Positions 17,992 through 27,997 of a stretch of DNA of 40,308 nt are shown one piece after another. The notes under the pieces were generated by a model. It was not told the DNA's origin and did not search any database. It saw only the letters and a list, made by a program, of their open reading frames with translations. Numbering within the stretch: position 1 is the stretch's first letter; the number at the start of each line of letters is the position of its first letter. The position numbers and the translations under genes were made by a program. The stretch comes from Acinetobacter lwoffii (GTDB taxonomy: Bacteria > Pseudomonadota > Gammaproteobacteria > Pseudomonadales > Moraxellaceae), in assembly GCF_024129355.1 (NCBI RefSeq), contig NZ_JAMXXP010000028.1, positions 1 to 40,308 of the forward strand, given 5' to 3'.

Positions 17992-20900
17992 ATGTCAAAT
18001 AAAAAAGTGATGAACATAAAGATAGATGCACTTTCAGCATCTGCTTTTGCATCTGCTTTGCTTTTTGCTCAACAGGGTCATGCTGCAATGCCGACAGCAG
18101 GTCAAATCATTCAGAATATTGCTTACGCAAGCTATGAGGTGAGTGATTTGCAGGGCGGACAAGTGCTGCGGACTACCCAATCCAATGCCGTTAATGTTGA
18201 AGTTGCAAAATTTTATGGTTTAGAGCTATTTCCTGACCAAATGAAACAAGTTGAAGCCGGTTCGAAAGTAATTTGGCTGAACCAAGTAACGAATACAAGT
18301 AATACTGATGCATGGTTTGATTTTAAAACTGCATCTATTAATCATTTATCTAATATAAAAATTTATGTAGACGCCAATCAAGATGGCGTGTTTGATATTT
18401 CTGATACTTTAATCACTGACGGGTTGCAGCTGGCGCCTAATCAGACTGTTTACCTGTGGGTTGCGGCTGATACGTCTTTGCTAGCTCCAGATCAGGCAAA
18501 GTTAGAGCTACCGCTTAGCGCGCAAATCCGTGAAGAGCCTATACAGAAGAAAACAGTAAAAGACCCTGTACAAGTTTTTACGCCGAAACTAAGAATAGAA
18601 AAAGCGGTTGATCAAACCTTAATTACTGCAAATAACCGAGAACATCGTTTAAATTATACCCTGACAGTGACGAACTCTGCTTCACTGCAGGTTACACCTG
18701 CGGAAATTACCGTAGATGGTCAAAAAGAGTCATGGGTCATTGTTGAAGACCCGTTGCCGCCGAATACTATTTTTGAAGATATTCAGACTGCAGATAATGA
18801 CCCAGACGCAGTGGCTTTATACCGCACTGCGGAAGGCCAGTATTTGACTCAATTTCCTAATGATAAAACAAAAATAGGTCATGCTGTCATGGCCTATAAA
18901 AAGCCTTTTGCTGCAGGGAAAAAAAGCACGATTCAGCTTGCAGTAAAAACATCAGCTTCAGTCAGCTATACCACTTTGGTGAATGAAGCTTATGTTTTAC
19001 ACCGTACTGGACAAACGGATAAAAAGACCCTGTCGGATAAGGTTAAAACAGATATTGTCGGTAAACCGACTATTGACAGCACCACGGGTGACTATGCATC
19101 CAGCATTTACACAGGCAAAGTCAATGAGCCGATTTATTTAAAAACCAATGCTGCAATTTGTAATGCAAACCGTTTTGGCAAAGAACAAGTTCGTATTCAG
19201 ATCCAGTCAAAATTGACTGGTGATATTGTTGTGGTTTCTGCTGTTGAAAGTGATGAAAATTCTGGACTGTTCTATTTTGAGTTGGAAACAGAAGAAAATA
19301 CAGTTAAAAACTTAGCTGATCTCAAGCTGCAAACCTTGAAGCGTGATGAAGTCAACATTAGTTTAGTTGAATGCTTAGATGAACAAGGTCAGGTTACGAC
19401 ACCAATCAATGAGGTGTCGACTCAGGTTCTAATTGATCCATACGGTATTGTTTTTGATTCAAAAACACAAAAACCTGTGGCTGGCGCTACAGTAACCTTA
19501 GTCGATGAATACGACCAGCCGATTGGTGCAAATGTTGCGTTTACTATAGACCGTAATACGGGTGCGCTCATTTCTATGCCTGCAAAGCAGGTAACTTCAG
19601 CAACAGGTGAGTTTGTTTATCCGCTGGTAGTTCCAGGAAATTACAAACTTTTGGTAGATACCTCAACGATTCCAGACAAAGGCTACAGTTTTGTCAGTGA
19701 TCAGTTGGTATACCCGATCACATCATTTAATGGGCTGGCAGTGCATTCTGACTACTCTTATGGCGGCATGTTTACTTTTGCATCCAATAGCCCTGTACCC
19801 AATATCGATATACCAATTGACCCGATGCTGAGCGAATCTGGTCTTATGGTGAAAAAAACTGCACGTGATACGGTAGTCGAATTGGGTGATTTTACTAATT
19901 ATAGTATTTCAGTTACGAATAATGGCGACGTGCTGGCGCGTGATATTAAACTGCAAGATACTTTACCGCGCGGTTTTAGCTATGTGCCAAGCACAATGCG
20001 GGTTAACGGCAAACCTGCACCAGATCCAGAAGGCGGAAAAGGGCCATATTTGACTCTAGGCTTAGGCGATCTTGCTGTGAATGCTACAGCGAAAATTGAA
20101 TACCGTGTTTTGGTTGGGCCAAATGCGCTGAATGGAGACGGTATTAACCGTGCTCGTGTAGTCGACCGTTCAGGTCTAAGCTCAAATGAAGCGCAGGCAA
20201 AAGTGAAAGTGCGGCCTGGAGTATTCAGTTCAGATGCCTTTGTGGTGGGTAAGGTTTATACCGACTGTAACCGCAATGGTATGCAGGATAAAGGTGAATT
20301 AGGTGTACCAGGTGTACGTCTATACATGGAAGATGGTAGCTATATCATCACAGACCGAGAAGGCAAATATGACTTCTACGGTATTTCACCGAAAACGCAT
20401 GTCCTCAAATTAGACCGCACGACACTGCCGGCAGGCGTAGAGTTAATTACGCAATCGAACCGTAATGCCGGTGATCCATCGAGCCGCTTTGTTGATGTTA
20501 AGCGCGGCGAGTTGCACCGTGCAGATTTTGCGATGGCAGATCAGGCGGGTACTTGTTCTACGCCATTGAATGAGGCCGTGAAACAGCGTCAAGATAAAAT
20601 TAATTCAAGTAATTTGAATCTTGAAAAAGCGATTAATAAACAGCTGTCGATTGATGTGCCGTCTTATTTAGACAGCAGTACGCGTAATGAAAATACACAA
20701 GGCTGCTTAGCCAATGACAATGATCAGAATTGTCTGCTGAATAAAGATGCTGTTCAGGGCAGCAAACAGACACAGCTGGTCATTGATCCAGTCAAACCTC
20801 CTATTTTAGTGAACTTGGAGGATTATTTAAAACGCAGTGACAACAATCAATTAGAAATATTAAATTTAAAAGAAGGGCAAGTGCTGCCTTTTGCTCAGAC

Positions 20901-23900
20901 TTCGGTACAAATTCAAGGTGCTGCGGGCACTCAGCTTAAAATCTTGGTGAATGGTGCTGAGGTGCAAGAAAAGCAGCGCGGTAAACTAGCAATCTTGGAA
21001 GATCAGCGCAAGCAGGGCGTAGAATATGTTGGTGTTGAACTGCAGACTGGAAAAAATACTCTACAAGTACAGCAGCTAGATTTGTTTGGCACCGTACGTG
21101 AAAGCCAGAGTATCACTGTGATAGTGCCGGGTGGAGTTCATCAGCTAAAAATAAATCAGCCGAATCAGCTAGTGATGGCGAATGGCCGTGATGTACTACA
21201 AATAGCAGTGCAGCTGCAAGATAAACAAGGTGTCAAGGTTGCAACACGTACTCAGCTGACACTGGAAAGTGACTTAGGCTTGATTGACTTGCAGGATATG
21301 AATCCGAATGAGCCAGGTATTCAGACCTTTATTGACGGTGGTGAAATGATTGTGCCAATCATTTCACCAAGCATCCCGGGACGCGGCAAGCTGCGTGTCA
21401 GCAGCGGTTTGCTGGAGCAGGAAATTGATATTCAATTCCAAGCTGATTTGCGTCCGCTCATTGCCGTTGGTTTAGTTGAAGGTTCAATTAACTTCAATAA
21501 TTTTGATAGTGACAAGCTGCATAGCGTAAATCAAAATGATGGCTTTGAAGATGAATTAAATGAGATTGCTGATTGGGGTGATACATCTTTAACTGGCCGT
21601 ACAGCAATGTTTATTAAAGGGAAGGTTAAAGGCGATTATCTGCTGACGCTTGCTTATGATTCGAATAAGAGTTCGAAACAGCGTTTATTTCGTGATATTC
21701 AGCCAGATGAATATTATCCAGTTTATGGCGATGCTGCCGCCAAAGGTTTTGAAGCGCAATCAACGAGCAAGCTGTATGTTCGTTTAGACAAAGGTCGTTC
21801 ATATGCTATGTACGGTGACTATGTAACGCGTACAGAGAAAGACGAAGGCTTGGCATTAGGTCAATATAACCGTTCATTAACGGGTGTAAAACTGGGTCAT
21901 GATGGAGATAAGCTTCAGGCAGCAGCGTTTGGCGCGCAAACTAAATCACGGCAAGTGATCACTGAAAACCGTGCGATGGGTATTACTGGCCCGTATAGCC
22001 TAGGTTCTATTTCAAATGATTTGATTTTAGAAAATAGTGAAAAAGTTGAAGTAATCACTCGTGACCGCAATAATCCGGGATTAATTATTGCTAAACAAAC
22101 TTTAACGCGGTTTTCAGATTATGAAATTGATACGTATAGCAACAGCATCTATCTAAAGCAGGCAGTCGCAAGTGTCGATAAAGATTTGAACCCAAATTAT
22201 ATCCGCATCACTGTTGAAGCAGAAGAGATTGGTGAGGAATATGAAGTTGGCGGTTTAAGTTTCAGTTATGCAGTAAAAAGCCATTTAAAAATAGGTGGCT
22301 CTTTTGTACAAAGTAATGATCCATTGCAGGAAGAGCAAATTGCCAGTGTGAATACTGTGCTAAAAGTGGGTCAATACGGTAAATTAATTGCTGAAATCGC
22401 GCAGTCTAAAAATACCGATGGTAACGCTGACCAAATCACGCAAATCAACAGCAGCAGTTCAGATCAGCAAAAAGGCACTGCAGGCCGTATTGAGTTTGAA
22501 TATGCGCCAAGCTTTGCCAATGTCCGCGCTTATCATCAGCAGGCCGAAGATGGTTTTCAAAATGATGCTGCCACTATTAACGCGGGACGTAAAGAAAGCG
22601 GCATTAAAGCATCTGCTCCAATTACCAACATCGGTTTGGCGCGTGTAGAGGCTATCCGTACAGAAGATCAGGGCAATAGCGGTGTGCGTACAGGCATATC
22701 TGCAAGTTTAGAGCGTAATTTCTTTAAGGTGCTGGCGATTGAATTGGGCCTGCGCCATTACGATGAAACGGTTAATGCGGCGACTTTAGCGACTGAAAGT
22801 TTAGGTCCATATAACGGCACAACAGGCCGAATTAAATTTACTGGCAATTTGCCGTGGAAAGGCGCAACTGCATTTGCAGAATATGAGCAGGATTTATCTG
22901 ACTCAGAGAAACAGGTTTTGGCATTAGGCGGCACAGTAAAGGTGCTTCCAAATACAGAATTGTATGCACGTCACGAAGTAATTTCTGCGATTGATGGCCT
23001 GTATTCTATGAATACAACGGAGGAAACGAATAGTACGGTATTTGGTATTTCCAGCAATTATATGAAAGATGGTTCAGCGTTCAGTGAATACCGTGTTGGC
23101 GACGGCATGAGCAACCGTGAAGCTGAAGCAGCATTGGGCCTACGCAATCGCTGGCAAATTAAGCCGCGTGTCTATGTCAGCAGCAGCTTTGAACGTATTC
23201 AGTCATTGTCTAAAAATGAAGACAATACCAGCAATGATGCAACAGCGCTAAGCCTTGGTCTTGAATATTTAGCGAATGATATCTGGAAAGCGACCACACG
23301 TTTAGAAGGCCGCCGGGCAGACACTTCAGATACGATTATTAATACAATCGGTTATGCATATAAATTATCGGACGATGCAACAGTACTAACTAAAAACACC
23401 CTAAATTTTGTGGATAACAAAGATGTAGAACAGGGGGATCATTTACGTAACCGTTTCCAATTGGGCTATGCATGGCGTGATTTTGACCAAAACCAGTTGG
23501 ATATTTTATCGAAGTTTGAATATTACTACGAAGACAATGCCACAGATTTGGAAGCAGCATTTAAGCGTGAATCTTATGTCACTTCTATACATGCCAACTA
23601 CCATCCGCAACGTCAACTGACTTTATCAGGACAGTATGCTGCTAAATGGTCTGAGCTGAATGAATATGGTATTAACAGTGATGCTTTAACACAATTGATC
23701 AGCGGTCGTATGATTTATGATTTGAATGAACGCTGGGATATGAGTCTGCAATCAGGTGCATTATGGGCGAATCGAGGCGGCGGAACACGTTATTTAGTAG
23801 GTGCGGAATTGGGTTATTTGTTGGCGGCCAATCTTTGGGTATCGGCAGGCTATAACTTCTTGGGCTATCAAGACGATGAACTTGCGAATACAAGCTCTAC

Positions 23901-24006
23901 AGGTGAAGGCGCGTATTTAAGATTTAGATTCAAGTTTGATGAGGATTTATTTGGCCGCAAAACTGCGAAGACCAATTTATCTTTAGAGCCAGAGCAAGGA
24001 CGATAA
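17992..24006 (+). CDS. Giant DUF11/SdrD-B protein with a predicted C-terminal outer-membrane beta-barrel
   Basis: About 2004 residues from the ATG at 17992, with GGTTGGGGTT just upstream; the frame opens at GTG 17935 inside the hairpin. Signal peptide ends at GHA. Order: N-terminal module with the P-x-AG-x-x-I-x-N motif and Asp-rich loop YVDANQDGVFDISD (near 125); further Ig-like domains; a carboxypeptidase-regulatory-like fold (about 483-570); DUF11 (about 617-715); SdrD-B-like domain (about 750-830) with VYTDCNRNGMQDKGELGVPG; an acidic/Asn-rich linker with several Cys; beta domains to about 1150; then about 840 residues of alternating strands with many aromatic ends (YYPVYGDAA, LYVRLDKGRSYAMYGD), ending YLRFRFKFDEDLFG. 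The last part resembles an outer-membrane barrel. It could anchor or export the neighbouring fibre proteins. Function is inferred. Confidence 0.8.
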   Translation: MSNKKVMNIKIDALSASAFASALLFAQQGHAAMPTAGQIIQNIAYASYEVSDLQGGQVLRTTQSNAVNVEVAKFYGLELFPDQMKQVEAGSKVIWLNQVTNTSNTDAWFDFKTASINHLSNIKIYVDANQDGVFDISDTLITDGLQLAPNQTVYLWVAADTSLLAPDQAKLELPLSAQIREEPIQKKTVKDPVQVFTPKLRIEKAVDQTLITANNREHRLNYTLTVTNSASLQVTPAEITVDGQKESWVIVEDPLPPNTIFEDIQTADNDPDAVALYRTAEGQYLTQFPNDKTKIGHAVMAYKKPFAAGKKSTIQLAVKTSASVSYTTLVNEAYVLHRTGQTDKKTLSDKVKTDIVGKPTIDSTTGDYASSIYTGKVNEPIYLKTNAAICNANRFGKEQVRIQIQSKLTGDIVVVSAVESDENSGLFYFELETEENTVKNLADLKLQTLKRDEVNISLVECLDEQGQVTTPINEVSTQVLIDPYGIVFDSKTQKPVAGATVTLVDEYDQPIGANVAFTIDRNTGALISMPAKQVTSATGEFVYPLVVPGNYKLLVDTSTIPDKGYSFVSDQLVYPITSFNGLAVHSDYSYGGMFTFASNSPVPNIDIPIDPMLSESGLMVKKTARDTVVELGDFTNYSISVTNNGDVLARDIKLQDTLPRGFSYVPSTMRVNGKPAPDPEGGKGPYLTLGLGDLAVNATAKIEYRVLVGPNALNGDGINRARVVDRSGLSSNEAQAKVKVRPGVFSSDAFVVGKVYTDCNRNGMQDKGELGVPGVRLYMEDGSYIITDREGKYDFYGISPKTHVLKLDRTTLPAGVELITQSNRNAGDPSSRFVDVKRGELHRADFAMADQAGTCSTPLNEAVKQRQDKINSSNLNLEKAINKQLSIDVPSYLDSSTRNENTQGCLANDNDQNCLLNKDAVQGSKQTQLVIDPVKPPILVNLEDYLKRSDNNQLEILNLKEGQVLPFAQTSVQIQGAAGTQLKILVNGAEVQEKQRGKLAILEDQRKQGVEYVGVELQTGKNTLQVQQLDLFGTVRESQSITVIVPGGVHQLKINQPNQLVMANGRDVLQIAVQLQDKQGVKVATRTQLTLESDLGLIDLQDMNPNEPGIQTFIDGGEMIVPIISPSIPGRGKLRVSSGLLEQEIDIQFQADLRPLIAVGLVEGSINFNNFDSDKLHSVNQNDGFEDELNEIADWGDTSLTGRTAMFIKGKVKGDYLLTLAYDSNKSSKQRLFRDIQPDEYYPVYGDAAAKGFEAQSTSKLYVRLDKGRSYAMYGDYVTRTEKDEGLALGQYNRSLTGVKLGHDGDKLQAAAFGAQTKSRQVITENRAMGITGPYSLGSISNDLILENSEKVEVITRDRNNPGLIIAKQTLTRFSDYEIDTYSNSIYLKQAVASVDKDLNPNYIRITVEAEEIGEEYEVGGLSFSYAVKSHLKIGGSFVQSNDPLQEEQIASVNTVLKVGQYGKLIAEIAQSKNTDGNADQITQINSSSSDQQKGTAGRIEFEYAPSFANVRAYHQQAEDGFQNDAATINAGRKESGIKASAPITNIGLARVEAIRTEDQGNSGVRTGISASLERNFFKVLAIELGLRHYDETVNAATLATESLGPYNGTTGRIKFTGNLPWKGATAFAEYEQDLSDSEKQVLALGGTVKVLPNTELYARHEVISAIDGLYSMNTTEETNSTVFGISSNYMKDGSAFSEYRVGDGMSNREAEAALGLRNRWQIKPRVYVSSSFERIQSLSKNEDNTSNDATALSLGLEYLANDIWKATTRLEGRRADTSDTIINTIGYAYKLSDDATVLTKNTLNFVDNKDVEQGDHLRNRFQLGYAWRDFDQNQLDILSKFEYYYEDNATDLEAAFKRESYVTSIHANYHPQRQLTLSGQYAAKWSELNEYGINSDALTQLISGRMIYDLNERWDMSLQSGALWANRGGGTRYLVGAELGYLLAANLWVSAGYNFLGYQDDELANTSSTGEGAYLRFRFKFDEDLFGRKTAKTNLSLEPEQGR

Positions 24007-24008
24007 AC

Positions 24009-25073
24009 ATGAAATTGCGTACATGGTTACTGGCAGGCTTATGTATGAGCCAAACTGCGGTCTATGCAGTATCTGCTGCCAATGATCCGCAAAAAGACAT
24101 CGATGCTTTGAAAGCAGAATTAGTTCAATATGAAAGCAGTGATGCACTAGGCCGTTATCACGCTTATAAAGCTAAAATGTGGCTGAGCTATGCATTGAAT
24201 GAATGGTCAGAAGGCAGTTTGACGCCTGCCGGCCAAGAAGCTTTGCAGCAGGCGCAGCAATTGGCCAGCAGTTTAGCAGAAGGCAAAGAGCTCTCTTTAA
24301 CAACCCCTATTTTAAGTGTATCTCAGGTGATGCGCCGCGATTTATGGCAGCAAGCCGAGTTTTTAAAGCAGCAAGGCGCTATTGAACAGGCACCAGAAAG
24401 CTTGGCGCAAGCAGAGGTAATGCTGGTTTGGGCTGCGGCAGAATACTGCGAATTGGGCTGGCGCCATGCGAATGAACCTTTCCGTGCAGCAGAACAGTCT
24501 TTGTATCAAACGATTGAAGCTTCTAAAATTCAAGCTGTTAATATGCACTGGGACGCAGATGCAGCACCATCTTTGGCAGAGTTGAATGGTAAAGGCTGCA
24601 ATGGTGTAAATGCAAAACTGTGGCCGTTAAATCAAAAAAATGAACAGGTACAGGCTGAAGCTGTCAAAGTACAGAATGTAGTACATTTTGCCTTAAACAG
24701 AACAGAGCTAAGTGTTGCCAGTCAATCTGTACTGAATCAATTGATTCATGTAATGAAACAGTATCCGCAGATTAATGTTCAGCTGTTGGGCTATACAGAT
24801 AGCCGTGCAAGTCAAGCATACAACTTAAAGCTGGCAGAGCGGCGTACACAAGCAGTACAGCAGTATTTAATGACGCAGGGCATAGACGCCAACCGTATTC
24901 GATCAGCGGCTAAAGGCGCGCAGGAGCTGCAAACAGATGCCAATATGCAAATGGCACATGCGAAAAGCCGCCGTGTCGTGATTGAAATGAATGAAGTAGG
25001 TCAAATTAAAATTGAACCGCAGTGGCTAGATTTACAAATAGAGTCAGAGCAAAAAAAAGTGAAGGTGAACTGA
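24009..25073 (+). CDS. OmpA-family peptidoglycan-binding protein of the DUF11 operon
   Basis: 354 residues with a signal peptide (cleavage near AVSA), a helical, Gln/Ala-rich middle (about 28-200) and an OmpA-like C-terminal domain (about 224-335). That domain has VHFALNRTELS, the peptidoglycan-binding Asp in LLGYTDSRAS, and Arg in LKLAERRTQAVQQYL. No N-terminal OmpA barrel is present. It starts 2 bases after the giant protein and ends 1 base before the next gene, so all three are co-translated. Likely role: clamp the outer-membrane complex to the cell wall from the periplasm. Confidence 0.87.
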   Translation: MKLRTWLLAGLCMSQTAVYAVSAANDPQKDIDALKAELVQYESSDALGRYHAYKAKMWLSYALNEWSEGSLTPAGQEALQQAQQLASSLAEGKELSLTTPILSVSQVMRRDLWQQAEFLKQQGAIEQAPESLAQAEVMLVWAAAEYCELGWRHANEPFRAAEQSLYQTIEASKIQAVNMHWDADAAPSLAELNGKGCNGVNAKLWPLNQKNEQVQAEAVKVQNVVHFALNRTELSVASQSVLNQLIHVMKQYPQINVQLLGYTDSRASQAYNLKLAERRTQAVQQYLMTQGIDANRIRSAAKGAQELQTDANMQMAHAKSRRVVIEMNEVGQIKIEPQWLDLQIESEQKKVKVN

Positions 25074-25074
25074 A

Positions 25075-27981
25075 ATGATGAAGCAATTTTTACCTCATGT
25101 TTTGGCATCTTCATTACTGTTGGTGGGTGCAGTTACACAGGTTTATGCGGATATTAACTTGCCAGCAGACAGCAAAAGAATTCAGCGGAGTTTTGTCAAT
25201 TTAAGTTTTGAAAACTTATTACCAGGTGCTACTCCCAATACAAGTGCATGTGAAAATCGATCTGGTTCGAATTGGTCAGGTGGATATTGCTTATTTGATC
25301 AGAAATGGATTGAAGGCTGGAAAACAACGGCATCTTTTTTTTGGGGAAATATTAACTTAGGTCACCGTGAAATTGAACTTTGGAGGCAAGGTGGTTCAGC
25401 TGGTCCAGCCGCACAAAAAGGTAATTTATATGCAGAATTGAACGCGCATACTGTTTCAACACTGTATCAAAATATTTGTGTGACTAAGGATGACAGCTTT
25501 ACTTGGTCACTTTGGCACATGGCCCGGAACAATGCCGTAACTGAAAAAATTTCTTTTATTATTGCAGATGAAATTGTAGACAACGGAGGCTCAGCAGCAT
25601 TAACCCCTACAAATATCAATCGTTTAGAAAACTCTTCCGGAGCTACTTCATTTGGTTCAAGTACTACCAGAACATGGACAAATCATAAAAATGATACGCC
25701 TGTACAATTATCAAGCTACCTAGGCGGAGCAACCGCTAAAGTGAAAGCATTTGGTTTTCAGGGGCAAGGGGGGTCAAATACACAGGGTAACTGGTTGGAT
25801 AATATTGAGGTCAAATTACGGCCTGCTATTGAATTTTCTGCAGAGAACAATACTGTTTTAGAGAATGCGACAGGAACATATCATTCTGTCGATTTTAATA
25901 TTGTTGGCTTAGTCACTGGTGATTTTGACGTTGCTTTTATTATTGATAATACAGCTGTTAGCAATCCTGCTGTATACCACAATGATTATAGAATTTTTGA
26001 TAACAGCAGCGGTACGCCTATAGAAATTATTCCAACAGTGACTGCTGATCCGAAAAAATTAAGTTTTAAATATAAGGTCAAGTATAATCCGAGCTTAAAT
26101 TATGCTGCTGGTGTAAAAGTCACGGGTTTGGTGATACAAGTCATTAATAATAATAATAAGGAAGGCAAAAAGGTCATTCCATTTGCACTAGATAAGACGC
26201 AGACAAGCATTGCCGTTTTGGATTTGAGTGAGTGTGGTGGTGATGTTTTTGATGGTTTTCGTTATGAAATTGAAGATGATGATGTTGATTTAAGTATTAC
26301 TAAAAAAATTAAGGAAACTGCGCCTGTGCCGAATGATTTGGTTTCTTATGACATGATTCTATTTAATGATAGTAAAGCACTAGCGAAGAATTCAAAACTT
26401 TTTGATACCTTAGGCGCTAACTTGGCTGCTACAGCAAATACAGAATTGACATGTAAAGTAGTAGATGAAACAGGTACTGAACTTTACAGCACCTGTGATG
26501 CATTTTTATCGGGCTTCAAAGCGGGTGATGCAAAAACAAGGGCGATTCAGCTGTTGAGCACAACTGGATTTACTATTGGTGATGTACCTGAAAATCAATA
26601 TTTTAAATTTACTCTCACGAATTTGTTAGTTAGTGCTACAGACAAAGAAACAGCAGAAAATGTAAGTTTTATTACTAATGATGTAGAAGTTAAAACTGAT
26701 TCATCTGAGCAGGATCTAACAAATAATAAAGCGCAAGCTAAAAATATGTATGCAGCTGTAAACGATTTATTTAACAATGATTCAGGTAAAACAGGTACAG
26801 GTTTATTTGTTATAGATAATGGTGGTCAGCCCTTGTGGACTCAGGCCTCTGTAGAAAACAAGGCGTACTTTCCGTTAAAAATTAAAAATAGCGCGAAGTT
26901 AAAGCAGGACTACCAACTGTATGCATCACGCACGGCGGTCAATAAATCACGTACTGATTCCCTTTTTTCACCTTTGGTTAAATCTACGATTCAGCCTTAT
27001 ACTGACCAGCTTAAAATTGAGTTTTTTGACACATCATCTGCACAATGTAAAGCCGGTTTGGGCGGTGCAAAACAGGTGACACAGCTGAATGTCGATGCAA
27101 ATACTGAAGCTGAGGTGTGTGCGGTGGTAACTGCATTAGCTTCTGCACAAAATAATCATGATATTTGGTTTGCAATAGAATCGCTGCAGTCAGGTTTGGG
27201 CGATGTTATTCGTGATGCGGTTACTTCGGATCATTTAGCGCAGCGCTTGCTTGAGTTGGTCAATGACCAGACCGCGCAGATCAATGTCGGCGGCACTTAT
27301 GTTTTTCCACACCGTTTAATTAACCACGGCGGTGTTGAGGAAAAGAATATTACATTCGTATTAACGCCTGTCCGTGCAGATGATTTCTTATATACCTTAT
27401 TTGAAGACAGCAATAATAATGGTGTGTTAGACAGCACAGATATCATGATCAGCAATCAAAGCTTTTCTTTGCTGGAAAAAGCTGAACTGGCTTTACTGAT
27501 TAAAGTTCAGGCGCCAGCTACTTCAACAAATGGCATAAGCAGTCAAGTCAAACTTGAAGCTAAACCAGACAACAATGGCCAAAGTATTATTTTGGCAACA
27601 CTTGCTAATATAGATAGCGTTACTGTAGGCGCCAACCAGCTGCAAATTCATAAAACGCAGTTTAAACAGCCAAATTGTTTAGCTATGGATGCTGCTGCGG
27701 TAAAAGCTGCTAGCTATTCAATTAATAATGTAACGATGGGCGGCAAAGATTGTCTGGTTTACCGTATTACTGTAACCAATATGGGGGATTCAAAGCTGAC
27801 TGATGTCGCTGTGAATGATATGTATCCAGCTTATACCATTCCATGGAAATCTGACACTGTTCTGCCGATGACCAGCAGTGCTGAAGCGGTGCAGGACGAC
27901 GGTTCTAAAGTTAAAACGATATTTCCATCACTTTTACCTCAAGAACAAAAGTCACTGTATTTTGGTATAAAAATGCAATGA
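25075..27981 (+). CDS. Large exported DUF11 protein with an adhesin-like N-terminal domain
   Basis: 968 residues. Signal peptide ends at VYA (residue 25). Residues about 30-235 form a distinct domain (NLSFENLLPG, ELWRQGG, YAELNAHTVSTLYQNICV, FTWSLWHMAR) that looks like a jelly-roll carbohydrate- or adhesion-type domain (DUF642/CshA-like by eye). DUF11-like domains follow (about 404-560). A module with Asp-rich loop FEDSNNNGVLDSTD lies near 776. A C-terminal DUF11 domain (about 856-968) has two Cys at positions matching those of the 950-residue protein. The N-terminal domain makes it a candidate tip or adhesive subunit. The gene ends 16 bases before an IS fragment, so the operon may have been longer. 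Confidence 0.8.
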   Translation: MMKQFLPHVLASSLLLVGAVTQVYADINLPADSKRIQRSFVNLSFENLLPGATPNTSACENRSGSNWSGGYCLFDQKWIEGWKTTASFFWGNINLGHREIELWRQGGSAGPAAQKGNLYAELNAHTVSTLYQNICVTKDDSFTWSLWHMARNNAVTEKISFIIADEIVDNGGSAALTPTNINRLENSSGATSFGSSTTRTWTNHKNDTPVQLSSYLGGATAKVKAFGFQGQGGSNTQGNWLDNIEVKLRPAIEFSAENNTVLENATGTYHSVDFNIVGLVTGDFDVAFIIDNTAVSNPAVYHNDYRIFDNSSGTPIEIIPTVTADPKKLSFKYKVKYNPSLNYAAGVKVTGLVIQVINNNNKEGKKVIPFALDKTQTSIAVLDLSECGGDVFDGFRYEIEDDDVDLSITKKIKETAPVPNDLVSYDMILFNDSKALAKNSKLFDTLGANLAATANTELTCKVVDETGTELYSTCDAFLSGFKAGDAKTRAIQLLSTTGFTIGDVPENQYFKFTLTNLLVSATDKETAENVSFITNDVEVKTDSSEQDLTNNKAQAKNMYAAVNDLFNNDSGKTGTGLFVIDNGGQPLWTQASVENKAYFPLKIKNSAKLKQDYQLYASRTAVNKSRTDSLFSPLVKSTIQPYTDQLKIEFFDTSSAQCKAGLGGAKQVTQLNVDANTEAEVCAVVTALASAQNNHDIWFAIESLQSGLGDVIRDAVTSDHLAQRLLELVNDQTAQINVGGTYVFPHRLINHGGVEEKNITFVLTPVRADDFLYTLFEDSNNNGVLDSTDIMISNQSFSLLEKAELALLIKVQAPATSTNGISSQVKLEAKPDNNGQSIILATLANIDSVTVGANQLQIHKTQFKQPNCLAMDAAAVKAASYSINNVTMGGKDCLVYRITVTNMGDSKLTDVAVNDMYPAYTIPWKSDTVLPMTSSAEAVQDDGSKVKTIFPSLLPQEQKSLYFGIKMQ

Positions 27982-27997
27982 TTTGGTGATGATTAGA

